Source: Diabrotica undecimpunctata (lineage: Eukaryota > Arthropoda > Insecta > Coleoptera > Chrysomelidae). Taken from it: a DNA stretch of 64,000 nucleotides. Under the pieces are notes generated by a model. It was not told the origin of the DNA, searched no databases, and saw only the letters and a program-made list of their open reading frames with translations. The stretch is from positions 9,673,230-9,737,229 of the forward strand of contig NC_092803.1 in the NCBI RefSeq assembly GCF_040954645.1, in the 5' to 3' direction. This document shows positions 10,810 to 20,369 of the stretch, in pieces; position 1 is the first letter of the stretch; every line of letters begins with the position of its first letter. A program made the position numbers and the translations under genes.

Positions 10810-11117
10810 AAAAGGATTTAGCTCTGGTGGGACACTTTCCGTGTTATCGAGCCCTAGGTGACTTGGTTTGCTGGAGTATCTCCCAAAAATTTTCATACAC
10901 ATCTGGACGTCGCGAGGAGTACAGCTTTCTGCATGACCTTATAAAGATGTTCATTTAGACCCAGTTGTTTTATGTTCGCTAGGAGGTTTTTAGGAATAAC
11001 ACCAGTAGTAGATAGAATAATAGGTATCGTCTGGGTACTTTCCATTCTCCATTGTCTCCTGATTTGTATTTCTAGATCTCTATACTTGGCGATCTTTTTG
11101 TTGTATTTAACACGCAC
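10810..11117 (-). pseudogene. C-terminal domain of an R2-type LINE
   Basis: Minus-strand open frame 11117-10893 carries KYRDLEIQIRRQW, TQTIPIILSTTGVIPKNL and the MQKAVLLATSRCVR ending. This is the segment that follows the restriction-like endonuclease in R2-type LINE proteins. Sequence downstream to about 10810 decays through stops. The endonuclease core itself is absent here. It may be the same family as the N-terminal part at 20.4-22.2 kb. Confidence 0.55.
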
Positions 11118-11279
11118 ATTTTTATTATTGTTATTATTATTGTTAATTTGTTTTTGTTTCTTTACTGTCTGTGTAATAATTCATGGACAAAAGTCCCAAA
11201 GTCTCAAACGTACAACATAGATTCCCATTGGGATCGTTAGATAAAGGGGAAACAAAGTTACCGATAACTTTGAGAGTCT

Positions 11280-11420
11280 TTCAAATTTATTTAACAATAA
11301 AACACTGAAAACTTTTGTTTTCAACATAATCTGTTTTGGCAGATCGTCTTTCTCAAGTTATGAGGGGTCAACGTTTCCTATATTTAGTTGCAGAAACTGA
11401 CTAACAGCCTCCAGTAGTAT
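11280..11420 (+). repeat. Penelope terminal fragment
   Basis: AACAATAAAACACTGAAAAC, then TTTTGGCAGATCGTCTTTCTCAAGTTATGAG-like sequence, matches the end of the PLE that starts 240 bp further on. Only about 100 bp are preserved and there is no partner arm. Confidence 0.6.
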
Positions 11421-11521
11421 GTTGCTGTAGAAACAGCAATTTTATGCATAGAAATCGTTAAAGTACAGGCACTTATAAAAGTAAATATAGGGCGTAAAAC
11501 AAATACAATACTTTTTTAGTT

Positions 11522-14150
11522 GTAACAATAAAACACTGAAAACTTTGTTTTCAAAACTTCCACAAAATTTATTTTAAATTCTTATCACTACAGCTGTTTC
11601 GGCTAATTGCCTTTCTCAAGTGATCTGTTTCTGGCATGGGTTTACACTTTATAGTCTCTAATGAAATAGGTTGAGGAGGGGAGAACTGTTTGTCTCAAGC
11701 TGGTCATTCAGAATTATATCTGTGTTTTTTAATTTGTTGATTTCCATAGATTCTAACAAAGATAGCTTAAGGCCTTTATTTTGAATGTGTAGAATTTTAA
11801 ATTCGTCATTAAAAGAATGATTATGATCTAGAAGGTGAAGTGCGTATGTAGAATCTGTTTTTCTATTATTGAAAGCCCTTTTATGTTCTGCTATTCGTTT
11901 ATTAAAATTTCTACCTGTTTGACCAATGTAAGTTTTTGGGAAGTCGCCACATTTAAGTTTGTACACACCACTGTGTAAGTGTTTTTTATGTTGGCTCTTG
12001 TTGTTTTTATTATATTTGCCTAGGTTGTTATTTGTTCTGAAAGCTGGTGTTATTCCTTTCTTTTTTATGTGTTTGGCTATTTTTGTTGATATTTTGCCTG
12101 TATATGTAATCGAGCAGAAGGTACTGGGTTTTTTCTCTGGTGGTGGAAATACTAAGTTCAGGGCTTTCTTGTGTAGTTTTTGATTTAACATTTTATTAAT
12201 TGTTTGTTCGTTGTATCCATTGTTTACTGCTATTTGCTTAATGATATTTAATTCTGTCTCAAAATTGTATTTTGACATAGGAATTGCTGTTAATCTATGT
12301 AACATACTATGATAGGCTGCCAGTTTATGTTGTGTGGGATGGGATGATGAATTGTGAATAGTCGTGTCAGTATGGGTAGGTTTATGAAATATGGAGAAGT
12401 CATGTTTGTTTTTAAGTCTGGTAATTTTTAAATCTAAAAAATTTATGGATTGATTTTGTTCTGTTTCTATTGTAAATTCAATATGACTATGAAGAGAATT
12501 AATATACGATAAAAATTGGTCGAGTTGCCTGTTAGTTCCTGTGAAACATACCAGTACGTCGTCTACGTATCTCCACCAATATAAAAACTGTTTGAATATG
12601 GGATGTTTTGAAATCTTTGTCTCTAGATGATCCATAAAAATATCTGATAGCAATGGGCTTAGAGGATTGACCATTATAAGTCCTGTACTGTTATTTGTAT
12701 ATAATTCATTATTAAATTCAAAGTAGTCCTGGTTTATGCAAACTTCAAGAAGATGTAAAATTTCAGATGTAATGATTGGATTTGTACTATTTTGGTCTAA
12801 AAGGTTTTTTACTAGAATAAAAGTTTCTGTAGGAGGAATACTAGGAAAAAGATTTTTTACGTCAAATGAAATTAATTTGGAGTTGTTAGGTAATTGAAAA
12901 TGTTGTATTTTATTAACTAGTTCTATTGTATTTTTTATGGTAAATTTAGGTGAAAATTTAGTGTGTTCTAAAATAATCTCTAACAGTTTTTTTGAAAGTT
13001 TATATGACGGAGCTGTATAAAAAGACACTACAGGTCTTATTGGGTGATCCGGTTTGTGTAGTTTAATGAAAGAGTATAATTTAGGAGGCTGTGGGTTCAT
13101 GATACTGAGGTATTTCTGTTCTCTTGGATTTACTATTGATTTTGAATTTTCTAACGCTAGCTTAATTTGTTTTTGATACTTTTCTGTTGGATCTTTGTGT
13201 AACGTTTCAATGTCTTGATTATTTAAAAATTCTATTGTTTTGTTATTATATTCTATTTTATCTATAGCAATAGTAGTGTTACCTTTGTCTGCTATTGTAA
13301 ACACTATGTTGTTTTCTATTGATTTATTTTTAATTGAAATGGCTGTTTTATTCTCTTTGTAACAGGAATTTTTGGTTTCACTACACACATCTGTAATAAA
13401 TTTTGCAATTATACTTTTTTCGATATTGTTAGCAGTTTTGTTTAATGCTACTTCACATTCTACACCTAAATATTCTAAAGTTTTCTGATTATTATGTTGG
13501 GACAAGTTGTGTTTAAATCCTTTCTCTAAAAGTTGTATCTCGCTATTACTAAATTTAGTATCTGTTAAATTTATAAATCTATTGAAAAAATTATGGTTCA
13601 AAAAACTTCTTGTATAATGAATATTGGATTTTTTACTATTGCAAATTAGATTATTTAGTTTTTTACACTGTGTATTGAATTTTTTATCTATTATATTATC
13701 TATATTAATTCTCACGTTAGAATCTAGGATGTCAAATTCTATATTATTTAATCTATAATTTAATTCTGAGTGACATACCTTAAGATAAACAGCTATGATA
13801 GCTCGCTTCTTGTATTGGTATTTTCTGTCGTCTTTCAGCCATCTGGTCTTGCCTTGATGTATCCCTTTTTGTGCGGCGGGGCTATGGTTCTTGGTTTTTA
13901 ACTGAATATGCTTCGGGAACACTTTATTTTGTAAACACATATTTAAAAACCAGATGTTTTGTGTCGCCAGTCTACGTTTCAAAAGTAATCTTGAAAACAG
14001 TATGGTCAAAACGGCAATAATGGCAATTAGCCGAAACAGCTGTAGTGATAAGAATTTAAAATAAATTTTGTGGAAGTTTTGAAAACAAAGTTTTCAGTGT
14101 TGTATTGTTACATAAAATGAATTTCCATCAAGTAACGTTCGAATCCATCA
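11522..14150 (-). mobile_element. Penelope-like element (PLE), near full length, inverted tails
   Basis: Target duplication ACTTTTTTAGTT occurs at 11510-11521 and 14151-14162. Both ends carry an 89-bp inverted repeat (11523-11611 and 14022-14110) with one or two mismatches. The right side adds about 40 bp ending GTAACGTTCGAATCCATCA, which is also present at the right ends of two other copies (near 44.93 and 62.99 kb). One long ORF fills the space between the arms. Inverted or partial terminal repeats and a 10-15 bp duplication are known for Penelope elements. Confidence 0.93.
11658..14009 (-). CDS. Penelope polyprotein: reverse transcriptase + GIY-YIG endonuclease
   Basis: 783 codons, uninterrupted, close to the size usual for the family. 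Residues about 1-110 form a basic N-terminal region (RRLATQNIWFLNMCLQNK). The RT runs from about 270 to 560: KLYSFIKLHKPDHPIRPVVS, LISFDVKNLFPSIP, NPLSPLLSDIFM and YWWRYVDDVL (catalytic YVDD). The GIY-YIG endonuclease follows near residues 680-740: SGVYKLKCG, TYIGQTGR and the HLLDHNHSF His pair. Two oddities: the G of the usual MGNPLSP-type loop is V (IMVNPLSP), and the second Cys of CGDC is F (CGDFPKTY), although the copy at 44.5 kb keeps CGDC. The ATG at 14007-14009 lies only 13 bp from the inverted tail, so the true start could have been further 5' in an untruncated copy. Activity is uncertain. Confidence 0.93.
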   Translation of the reverse strand: MTILFSRLLLKRRLATQNIWFLNMCLQNKVFPKHIQLKTKNHSPAAQKGIHQGKTRWLKDDRKYQYKKRAIIAVYLKVCHSELNYRLNNIEFDILDSNVRINIDNIIDKKFNTQCKKLNNLICNSKKSNIHYTRSFLNHNFFNRFINLTDTKFSNSEIQLLEKGFKHNLSQHNNQKTLEYLGVECEVALNKTANNIEKSIIAKFITDVCSETKNSCYKENKTAISIKNKSIENNIVFTIADKGNTTIAIDKIEYNNKTIEFLNNQDIETLHKDPTEKYQKQIKLALENSKSIVNPREQKYLSIMNPQPPKLYSFIKLHKPDHPIRPVVSFYTAPSYKLSKKLLEIILEHTKFSPKFTIKNTIELVNKIQHFQLPNNSKLISFDVKNLFPSIPPTETFILVKNLLDQNSTNPIITSEILHLLEVCINQDYFEFNNELYTNNSTGLIMVNPLSPLLSDIFMDHLETKISKHPIFKQFLYWWRYVDDVLVCFTGTNRQLDQFLSYINSLHSHIEFTIETEQNQSINFLDLKITRLKNKHDFSIFHKPTHTDTTIHNSSSHPTQHKLAAYHSMLHRLTAIPMSKYNFETELNIIKQIAVNNGYNEQTINKMLNQKLHKKALNLVFPPPEKKPSTFCSITYTGKISTKIAKHIKKKGITPAFRTNNNLGKYNKNNKSQHKKHLHSGVYKLKCGDFPKTYIGQTGRNFNKRIAEHKRAFNNRKTDSTYALHLLDHNHSFNDEFKILHIQNKGLKLSLLESMEINKLKNTDIILNDQLETNSSPLLNLFH

Positions 14151-14162
14151 ACTTTTTTAGTT

Positions 14163-14952
14163 ATTGGACCAAATTCCTCCTATTTATTGAGTACACTTCT
14201 CCTTGCTGTTTCTCAGTTTATTATGTTTACGCCCCTACGCTACCGTAAAGTTAGCACGCCGAATGCAGCGCCTCACGTATTCGACAAGTTTGTTCTGTAA
14301 ATTGGAAGACTACATACTCAATGTCTCTTAATGTTCCAGACTTAGAGCTCGAGATGTATTGTGGTGTGTTTGTCTTTTTGTTGTGCCGTGAAATAGATGA
14401 GAAGTGTCGCTTTATTGAGACCTAACCTAAATTCGAGGCGTATAAAAAGCTAATAAAACTTAAAGCACCGAAAGAGACTGGAATTGTGTAGAGAAATTAC
14501 ATTGTATACGGGATAATAACTTGAATTGGATTGAAAGATATTGATAAATAGTACAGCCACTGAAGCCACTTGCTAAATGGTCTTGTATTATTATTTATTA
14601 AAAGCTACTTTGGTCTTAAGAATCCCATTATTATTATTATTAAATATTATTTTTTATACTTTTTTATAAAAGTTTGTGTTTTGCGTTAAGTGTGTTAACT
14701 TCATGTTATTGTGCAAATTGTGTTAAGTTCATGTAAGCAAAAGTTTATTATTTTTTTTATGATACTTCTATGGTTTGTTTATATTATTTATTGATATGTT
14801 ATTGAGAGAAATAAATATTTAGTTGATCAGAAATATTTAATATAATTTTGAGGTATACATTCTTATAAAAGCTCCAAAAGTATAACTCGAATAGATTATT
14901 GCAAACTTGAAACGCGTTTATCTCAAAACAGTGTTTTCTTAACTCTCTTTAC
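14163..14952. other. no gene recognised
   Basis: AT-rich spacer between the PLE target duplication and the Harbinger-derived element. Nothing beyond simple runs. Confidence 0.5.
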
Positions 14953-15758
14953 GCACAGGGGTCGTATTTTCGAATTCGTTCGAGCATATTTCGCATACGA
15001 AATTAGAAGAAATTCGTTCGAAATCCAGTTTTTTATATTTTCGAATAGTGCGTATACGAATTTTTTCGTATACGACGACATGAATGGGTATGAACCATTC
15101 GAATTTCGATGCTAGTATACCATCAAAGTAATTTTTGTCATTTCAGTTGTCACTGGGCCCGTGTACGTCAGATAAAATTTCAGCTGATAGTTTTTAATCG
15201 TTGTTTTAGATTGAACAATACAATAAAATTTACATTAATACCTACCATATTTTTACATTGAACTTTGTTTTTAATGGGTGGTTTAAATAATTTTTTAATA
15301 GAAAGAAATAGTTAACGCCCTCGCCGAGGCGATAATATTAGCGGAACGAAGAGGCAAGTTTACCAACCCATTCTTAACCATCTAGAGGACTATTCGGATG
15401 TACAATTTCAAAAATTGTACAGAATAACAAGGCCCCTCACAATGGAGTTGATAGAAGGTTTTTTTTTGTTCCGCCGACACTGAACCACCATATTTCATGC
15501 CCTTTTTTACTTCTTGTTTTAGATAACAAATTCACCATAAACTAGGTTAAGTAAAACTGTCAATTATTCTTCTTTTTTTATTATTTAAGTTTTGGTTGTT
15601 TGAATTTGCAGTGTTGCCGGTGCAAATTCTTTTAGTATACGTATAAAATTTCGAAGGACGTTCAAAAATACAGATTCAAATTCGTATACGAAATTTTTCA
15701 TTCGAGTTTACTCGTATACGAAAAAATTCGATTGAATTCGAAAATAGGAGTCCAGAGC
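14953..15758 (+). mobile_element. PIF/Harbinger-derived non-autonomous element
   Basis: Imperfect terminal inverted repeats: left GCACAGGGGTCGTATTTTCG, right (reverse complement) GCTCTGGACTCCTATTTTCG, about 15 of 20 matching. Palindromic sub-terminal boxes TCGTATACGA recur near 15068, 15689 and 15713, with variants near 14995 and 15052. The only coding remnant is a transposase N-terminus at 15301-15460. A 3-bp target duplication was not convincingly seen, so the exact ends are uncertain by a few bases. Confidence 0.65.
15301..15460 (+). pseudogene. Harbinger transposase N-terminal remnant
   Basis: KEIVNALAEAIILAERR then, after a frame change at about 15380, HLEDYSDVQFQKLYRITRP. The D-x-x-F-x-K-x-Y-R-x-T/S pattern is the start of PIF/Harbinger nucleases. 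The catalytic DDE part is missing, so this is an internal-deletion derivative. Confidence 0.6.
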
Positions 15759-16479
15759 ACAGATATACAGGGTGGTCCTTAAGTAATTGTACAAAAATAA
15801 ACAGTAGATTCTACACTTTAAAATATTACGATTTAAGCCAAATTGCTTTAATAAAATGTTGATATTAAGAAAGATACAGGGTGTTAAAGTGCAAATTTAA
15901 AATTTTATTTTTCGCTATAACTTTAATGTTTGTAAACATTTATGCATAAAAATTTACAACTGGGTACTTTTAAATATGAGAAATTATAATTTGATGCACA
16001 CTTTAATGTAGCTGAAGAGGGCGCCACATATGCCACGTATGTGACATACATTTGCACTTAACTTTTTTGCTCTTTGAGAGACCTGTATTTGTGACAAAAA
16101 ATATTAAAGATACATTATTTTAACAAAAAAAAAGTATACCTGTTAATAAAACTCAACAGTTTTCGAGATAATCGCATTTTACAAATCAGCTGCATAATTC
16201 TGATCGAGTGCAATTACTCCAGGCAACGAAGAAAAAATAGACAAAAACATTAATAAATCTAAATTTTTGTTTAATATACCTTTAACTAAAGTTAATAGTT
16301 AACGAAATATTAAATAAAATAAATATATAAGCAGGATAATTAATAACAGGATTTGACAAAAAACAGAATAATAGGATTTTATATCAAACATTTTACGTTT
16401 TATGTCAAATTAAAGTCATAATCAAAACATTTTGTTTACAAACCAAATTAAGAAATAGTTAAACTAAATAACATAACTT

Positions 16480-17300
16480 TTTGTCAAAGTAAGTGTTCGA
16501 TATGTCCACCATTTTCTTTAATTCATTTGTCAATATATTCCATAAAAGATCGTCTCATATTAAATAGCATCAAGAAACTGCTGCAGTATTTATTTCTTCC
16601 CATAGTTGATTGCGAATGTTTATGGGAATCTTATAGACACGTTGTTTTAATACGCCTCATACACCAAAATCAAGCGGATTAAATTCTGGGCTACGTGGTG
16701 GCTATAATGTATAATGGATGAATATATTCTTTTGGATACATATCCAAATCTTATGGTATATTATGGAGCTACATCTTATTTGTCGCAGAGGTTAAATAAT
16801 GTATTAAAATGTGACGTATCTCATTCATTGGTTACTTATATAGACACGGAATAACCTATCGATGACATTACTTATTTATATGATTACATTACAGCTTACG
16901 AGTAACTATAATTACGTATCGAACAAATGGACTATTATGATTAACCAACGAACTAATATTATGCTGAACTAAATTACCTGTGTGTTTACTATATTTATAA
17001 CAATATCGGTTATTAGGCTAATGATGACGTTTTTGTAAAAATGCTAAGTCTTTAAGGTTAGATTTGTAGCAAAAGTATTATGAAACATGACACATATGTT
17101 TTAATCAATACCTGTGCTTTAATTTTTTTTTCTAATTGTCCTAATAAAAATGGGTAAACAATTTACATAATGAATAATAAGTATTCTTTTGGGATTTTTT
17201 ATACAATAAATAATTATATCAATATCTCACCATATTGCCAAGGAATATGACTGCCACGACCAATCCAACGTTCAGAAAAGTTATATTTAAGTATGTTCTC
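16480..17300 (-). pseudogene. mariner-type transposase, split by an insert
   Basis: On the minus strand, 17300-17239 reads FSERWIGRGSHIPW. The next expected residues, PPRSPEFNPLDFGV, appear only at about 16702-16660, followed by GVLKQRVYKIPINIRNQLWE and a tail near 16490 resembling NGGHIEHL. In intact relatives these two pieces are contiguous (IGRGGPIPWPPRSPDL). About 535 bp (16703-17238) must therefore be an insertion. The third catalytic Asp position, just after RSP, reads Glu (SPEFNPLDF). The N-terminal half is not recognisable. Inactive. Confidence 0.75.
16703..17238. mobile_element. unknown insert inside the mariner transposase
   Basis: Bounded by the two halves of the transposase. The insert begins CTATAATGTATAATGG and ends ATATCAATATCTCACCATATTG, with weak inverted similarity between the ends. 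No coding frame; possibly a small non-autonomous DNA element. Confidence 0.4.
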
Positions 17301-17379
17301 ACTGCCTTCTCTCTAGAATGCATCATTTTACAATAGGGAAAAAGTAATACAACGTCAGTAGGTATAGAAACTTAAGAAG

Positions 17380-17462
17380 CAATAGAAAAGGAAAATTGTA
17401 AACATGATGACGGCCAACGTCTAAATACGGACACGGCACCTAAAGAAGAAGATAAAGAATAG
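17380..17462 (+). pseudogene. possible RTE-like LINE 3' tail fragment
   Basis: The plus strand reads IVNMMTANV, one stop, then IRTRHLKKK. This resembles the MMANxR..R tail of RTE-like ORFs (compare 19090-19262). Very short, so tentative. Confidence 0.3.
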
Positions 17463-18049
17463 TTTCTCCAATAAAACATTTAGCAGCCATAACAAAAATT
17501 TTGTAATGTTACATTATCATCTTTGAGTTTTTTAAATAAGAATAAACTATGAATTATGCTTATCTACAGGTATTCAGTGCTTTACCGTACATATATCACA
17601 ACTAGGAATTATTATGCAGCTGACTTATAAAATGCGATTATCTCGAAAATGGTTCAATTTTGAGGTTACTAACAAGTATACCTTTTCTTTGTAAAAATAA
17701 TGTGTCTTTAATATTTTTTAATACAAATAGAGCTAACTTAAAGAGCCAAAAATTTAAGCGCAAATCTATGCCATACATGTGGCATATGTGGCGCCCTCTG
17801 TCAGTTACATTAAAGTATGTTTGAAATTATAATTTATCCTATTTAAGAGCATCCAATTGTAAATTTTTGTCAAAAACTATTTACAAACGTAAAAGTTATA
17901 GCAAAAAATAAAATTTTTAATTTCCACTTAACATCCTGTATCTTTCTTAATATCAATATTTTATTACAGCAAGTTGGCTTAAATCGTAATATTTTAAAGT
18001 GCAGAATCTACGGTTTCTGTTTGTACAATTACTTAAGGACCACCCTGTA

Positions 18050-18940
18050 TAAAATAATACTTATTTACTAATAGATCATCAGGAAGAAAACTTACCCTGA
18101 CTCTGACATTTCTCTAAACCGAAAACAATTATAAATCATATAATCTTTTTACAGTTTGCCGAGTTTGGCTACATAAAATATGTGTTAGGTCCCATTAGAC
18201 ATATTTATGGGTGTTTATCGTTGCTGAGCATGCCACATCACAATCTCAACTTCCCGTATCAGAAATTTAGGTCATATCTCGGAAGTGCTGAGCTCGTTAA
18301 GTTTGACCAAACTAGCAATCAGGTTAAGATTTTAATCTTAAATTGCTGAAGATATGTACGATGTTTACCAAACTGCTGGTTTATTAATTAGGTCTTGTTA
18401 AACTCTTGAGTAAAGTTAATGTAAACTTAAAGGTTACTTGTTGATAAGTGCCGACATTTGACGGCGCAATATGCGAAAATTACGGTTTTAGTGATAGAAG
18501 CTGATATACTAATTAAATGACACACATTTAAACTTTCTTTGTTTTCCAAATTGAAGAAATTAGATATGACAGATGTACAAATTGCTATCTTACAACTGTT
18601 TGATTCATAACACTAACAGAAGCTTAGAATTTAGTACAAAATCAAATATATCAATTGAATAACTATACTTTTAACACATACATACATACATACATATATT
18701 TATTGGTTATTTATTCTTATATCGGTAGTTATACAAAAATTTCCTATTACTCTATATACGAGGTAGAGATAGTTTCTTTTCTTACAGTCCGTATTTGGGC
18801 AAAAAAATAGTATTTTACCTGAGTTGACTCGGTTATTTCCAAATTCAAGTATGTATGTAATGACAATATTTGACTGCAACAAGAGGGTGCGTCACCTCAC
18901 TATGCTTATATAGTGAGGCAATACCTAAATAATGTGTTTT
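18050..18940. other. no gene recognised
   Basis: AT-rich, with a short (ACAT)n stretch near 18674-18695. A 60-codon minus-strand frame at 18700-18882 shows no domain. Confidence 0.5.
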
Positions 18941-18941
18941 A

Positions 18942-19085
18942 CAGAAGGTAGATTAATTCGAATACGTGGTTTTATCAAATGGCCACCGAGATGACTCGAA
19001 TTTAATCGTTTAGACTACTTCTTATGGGGTCACTTAAAAACATTGTTTATAAAATAAAACCTGCCAATATTCAGGAATTAAAAGC
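18942..19085 (+). pseudogene. mariner transposase C-terminal fragment
   Basis: The plus strand reads RLIRIRGFIKWPPR, a stop, then LEFNRLDYFLWGHLKTLFIK, matching the PPRSPDLNPLDYFLWGHLK block that holds the third catalytic Asp of mariner-type transposases. Here the Asp position reads Glu and the preceding Ser codon is a stop. About 45 codons remain; no ends are visible. Confidence 0.65.
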
Positions 19086-19089
19086 TAGG

Positions 19090-19262
19090 ATTCTTCTTCT
19101 TCATTGCATTATCTGGTCCGGATGTTGGCCATCATCAAGGCCATCATGGTTTTGTTAACTGCTCTGCGGAACAGCTCGGCAGATGTCATCCCAAACCATT
19201 GTCGGAGGTTTTTCAACCACGAAATACGACGGCGTCCCGGTCCTCTCCTGCCAAATACTTTA
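19090..19262 (-). pseudogene. RTE-like LINE 3' end
   Basis: The minus strand reads KVFGRRGPGRRRISWLKNLR, QWFGMTSAELFRRAVNK and MMALMMANIRTR then a TAA stop. This is the same C-terminal signature as the LINE at 6424-6610. The rest of the LINE is absent, which fits severe 5' truncation. Confidence 0.8.
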
Positions 19263-19299
19263 CGATATTTTTAGTATCTTCAGAGATTAGAATTACCAC

Positions 19300-20345
19300 A
19301 GAGATTATCACAGAGAAAAATCGGACAACCTCTAGCAGCCTCTCTAAAAGTAATGGACGACTTCTTACGCAGCCAACACCGTCCGGTAATTATAGTCAGG
19401 AATCCAAATTCCTATAATCGCATTTATCCCTCGCCCGCTATGTGGGATAAGTTTTCTGCGGAACTGGACAAGACTCTAAGCTGGATACCCTCTACCATCA
19501 GAAATTACAAAATATTCGTTGGAGTCGTAATGAGCACGGCCAAAAAGCATATACCAAGAGGCTATCGAAAAGAATACATTCCTGGTTGGTCCCATAACAG
19601 CGAAGAACTGTACCAAAATTTCCTTGAAAAGGCGATCAAGAATTAGCCGATGAACTACTCCATAGCCTAGAAACTGTAAAAAGTCCTGATTTTCAAACAT
19701 CTAGTAGGCAAGCATGAACATGAAGTCAATATAGCTCTTAAGGATGTAAAGCTCCAGGTTTTGACAATATTCATCCCGAATTCCCAAAGGCTCGAAGCTC
19801 ATTGTCATATTAAAACCAGGAAAACCAAATGATAACAACCCTAAGAACTACAGTCCAATAGCTCTACTATAGGCGACGTTCAAGCTACTGAAACGACTTA
19901 TCTACATCAGAATTAGTTCAAAGCTACTTGAATCAATACCGGTAGATCAAACAGGTTTTCGACCGAAAAGAAGCTGCGCAGGTCAGGTTTTTTCACTTAT
20001 TATTGAGGCAGGCTTCCAGAGAAAACTTAAAACTGCAGCCGGATTTATAGACCGAACAGCGGCCTACGATATAGTCTGGAGAGAAGGCATGATATACAAG
20101 CTCCTCCATACAATCTCCTGTAAATCCACCGCTCGAATAATCAGCAGCATTCTAGCCGACCTAACGATTCAAGTAGTCATGGGGACCGACATCAGCACCT
20201 CAAGGAAACTAAAGAATGGTCTGCGTCAGGAATCTGTCCTAGCTCCTCTTTTCTTTAGTCTGTACATCGCTGATATACCAGAAACCAGATCAAGGAAGTT
20301 TGGTTACGCCGATAACTGGGTCCTTGCAATAAGGTGTAAGGTGCA
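19300..20345 (+). pseudogene. Jockey-like LINE: endonuclease-RT linker and RT, decayed
   Basis: An open stretch 19353-19646 has WDKFSAELDKTLSWIPSTIR and AKKHIPRGYRKEYIPGW, the linker between endonuclease and RT. Frames then shift: KPGKPNDNNPKNYSPIALL near 19815-19870, VDQTGFRPKRSCAGQV near 19940-19985, and TAAYDIVWREGMIYKLLHTI near 20055-20110. The catalytic box reads FGYADNWVLA, so the second Asp of YADD is Asn. At about 20345-20370 it is cut off by an R2-type LINE in the opposite orientation. Confidence 0.75.
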
Positions 20346-20369
20346 AAGTGGTTGGCAAAGTGGCATCGT

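Larger units (their letters stand above)
15768..18047 (-). mobile_element. mariner-like element with terminal inverted repeats of about 430 bp
   Basis: TA duplications at 15766-15767 and 18048-18049. The ends read CAGGGTGGTCCTTAAGTAAT inward from both sides. Similarity continues for about 430 bp: arms 15768-16198 and 17609-18047, sharing blocks such as GGCGCC near the CATATG-rich stretch. Such long arms are unusual for mariners, which normally carry about 30 bp. The 1.4-kb core holds a broken minus-strand transposase. A solo fragment of the same arm lies at 46355-46650. Confidence 0.85.
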
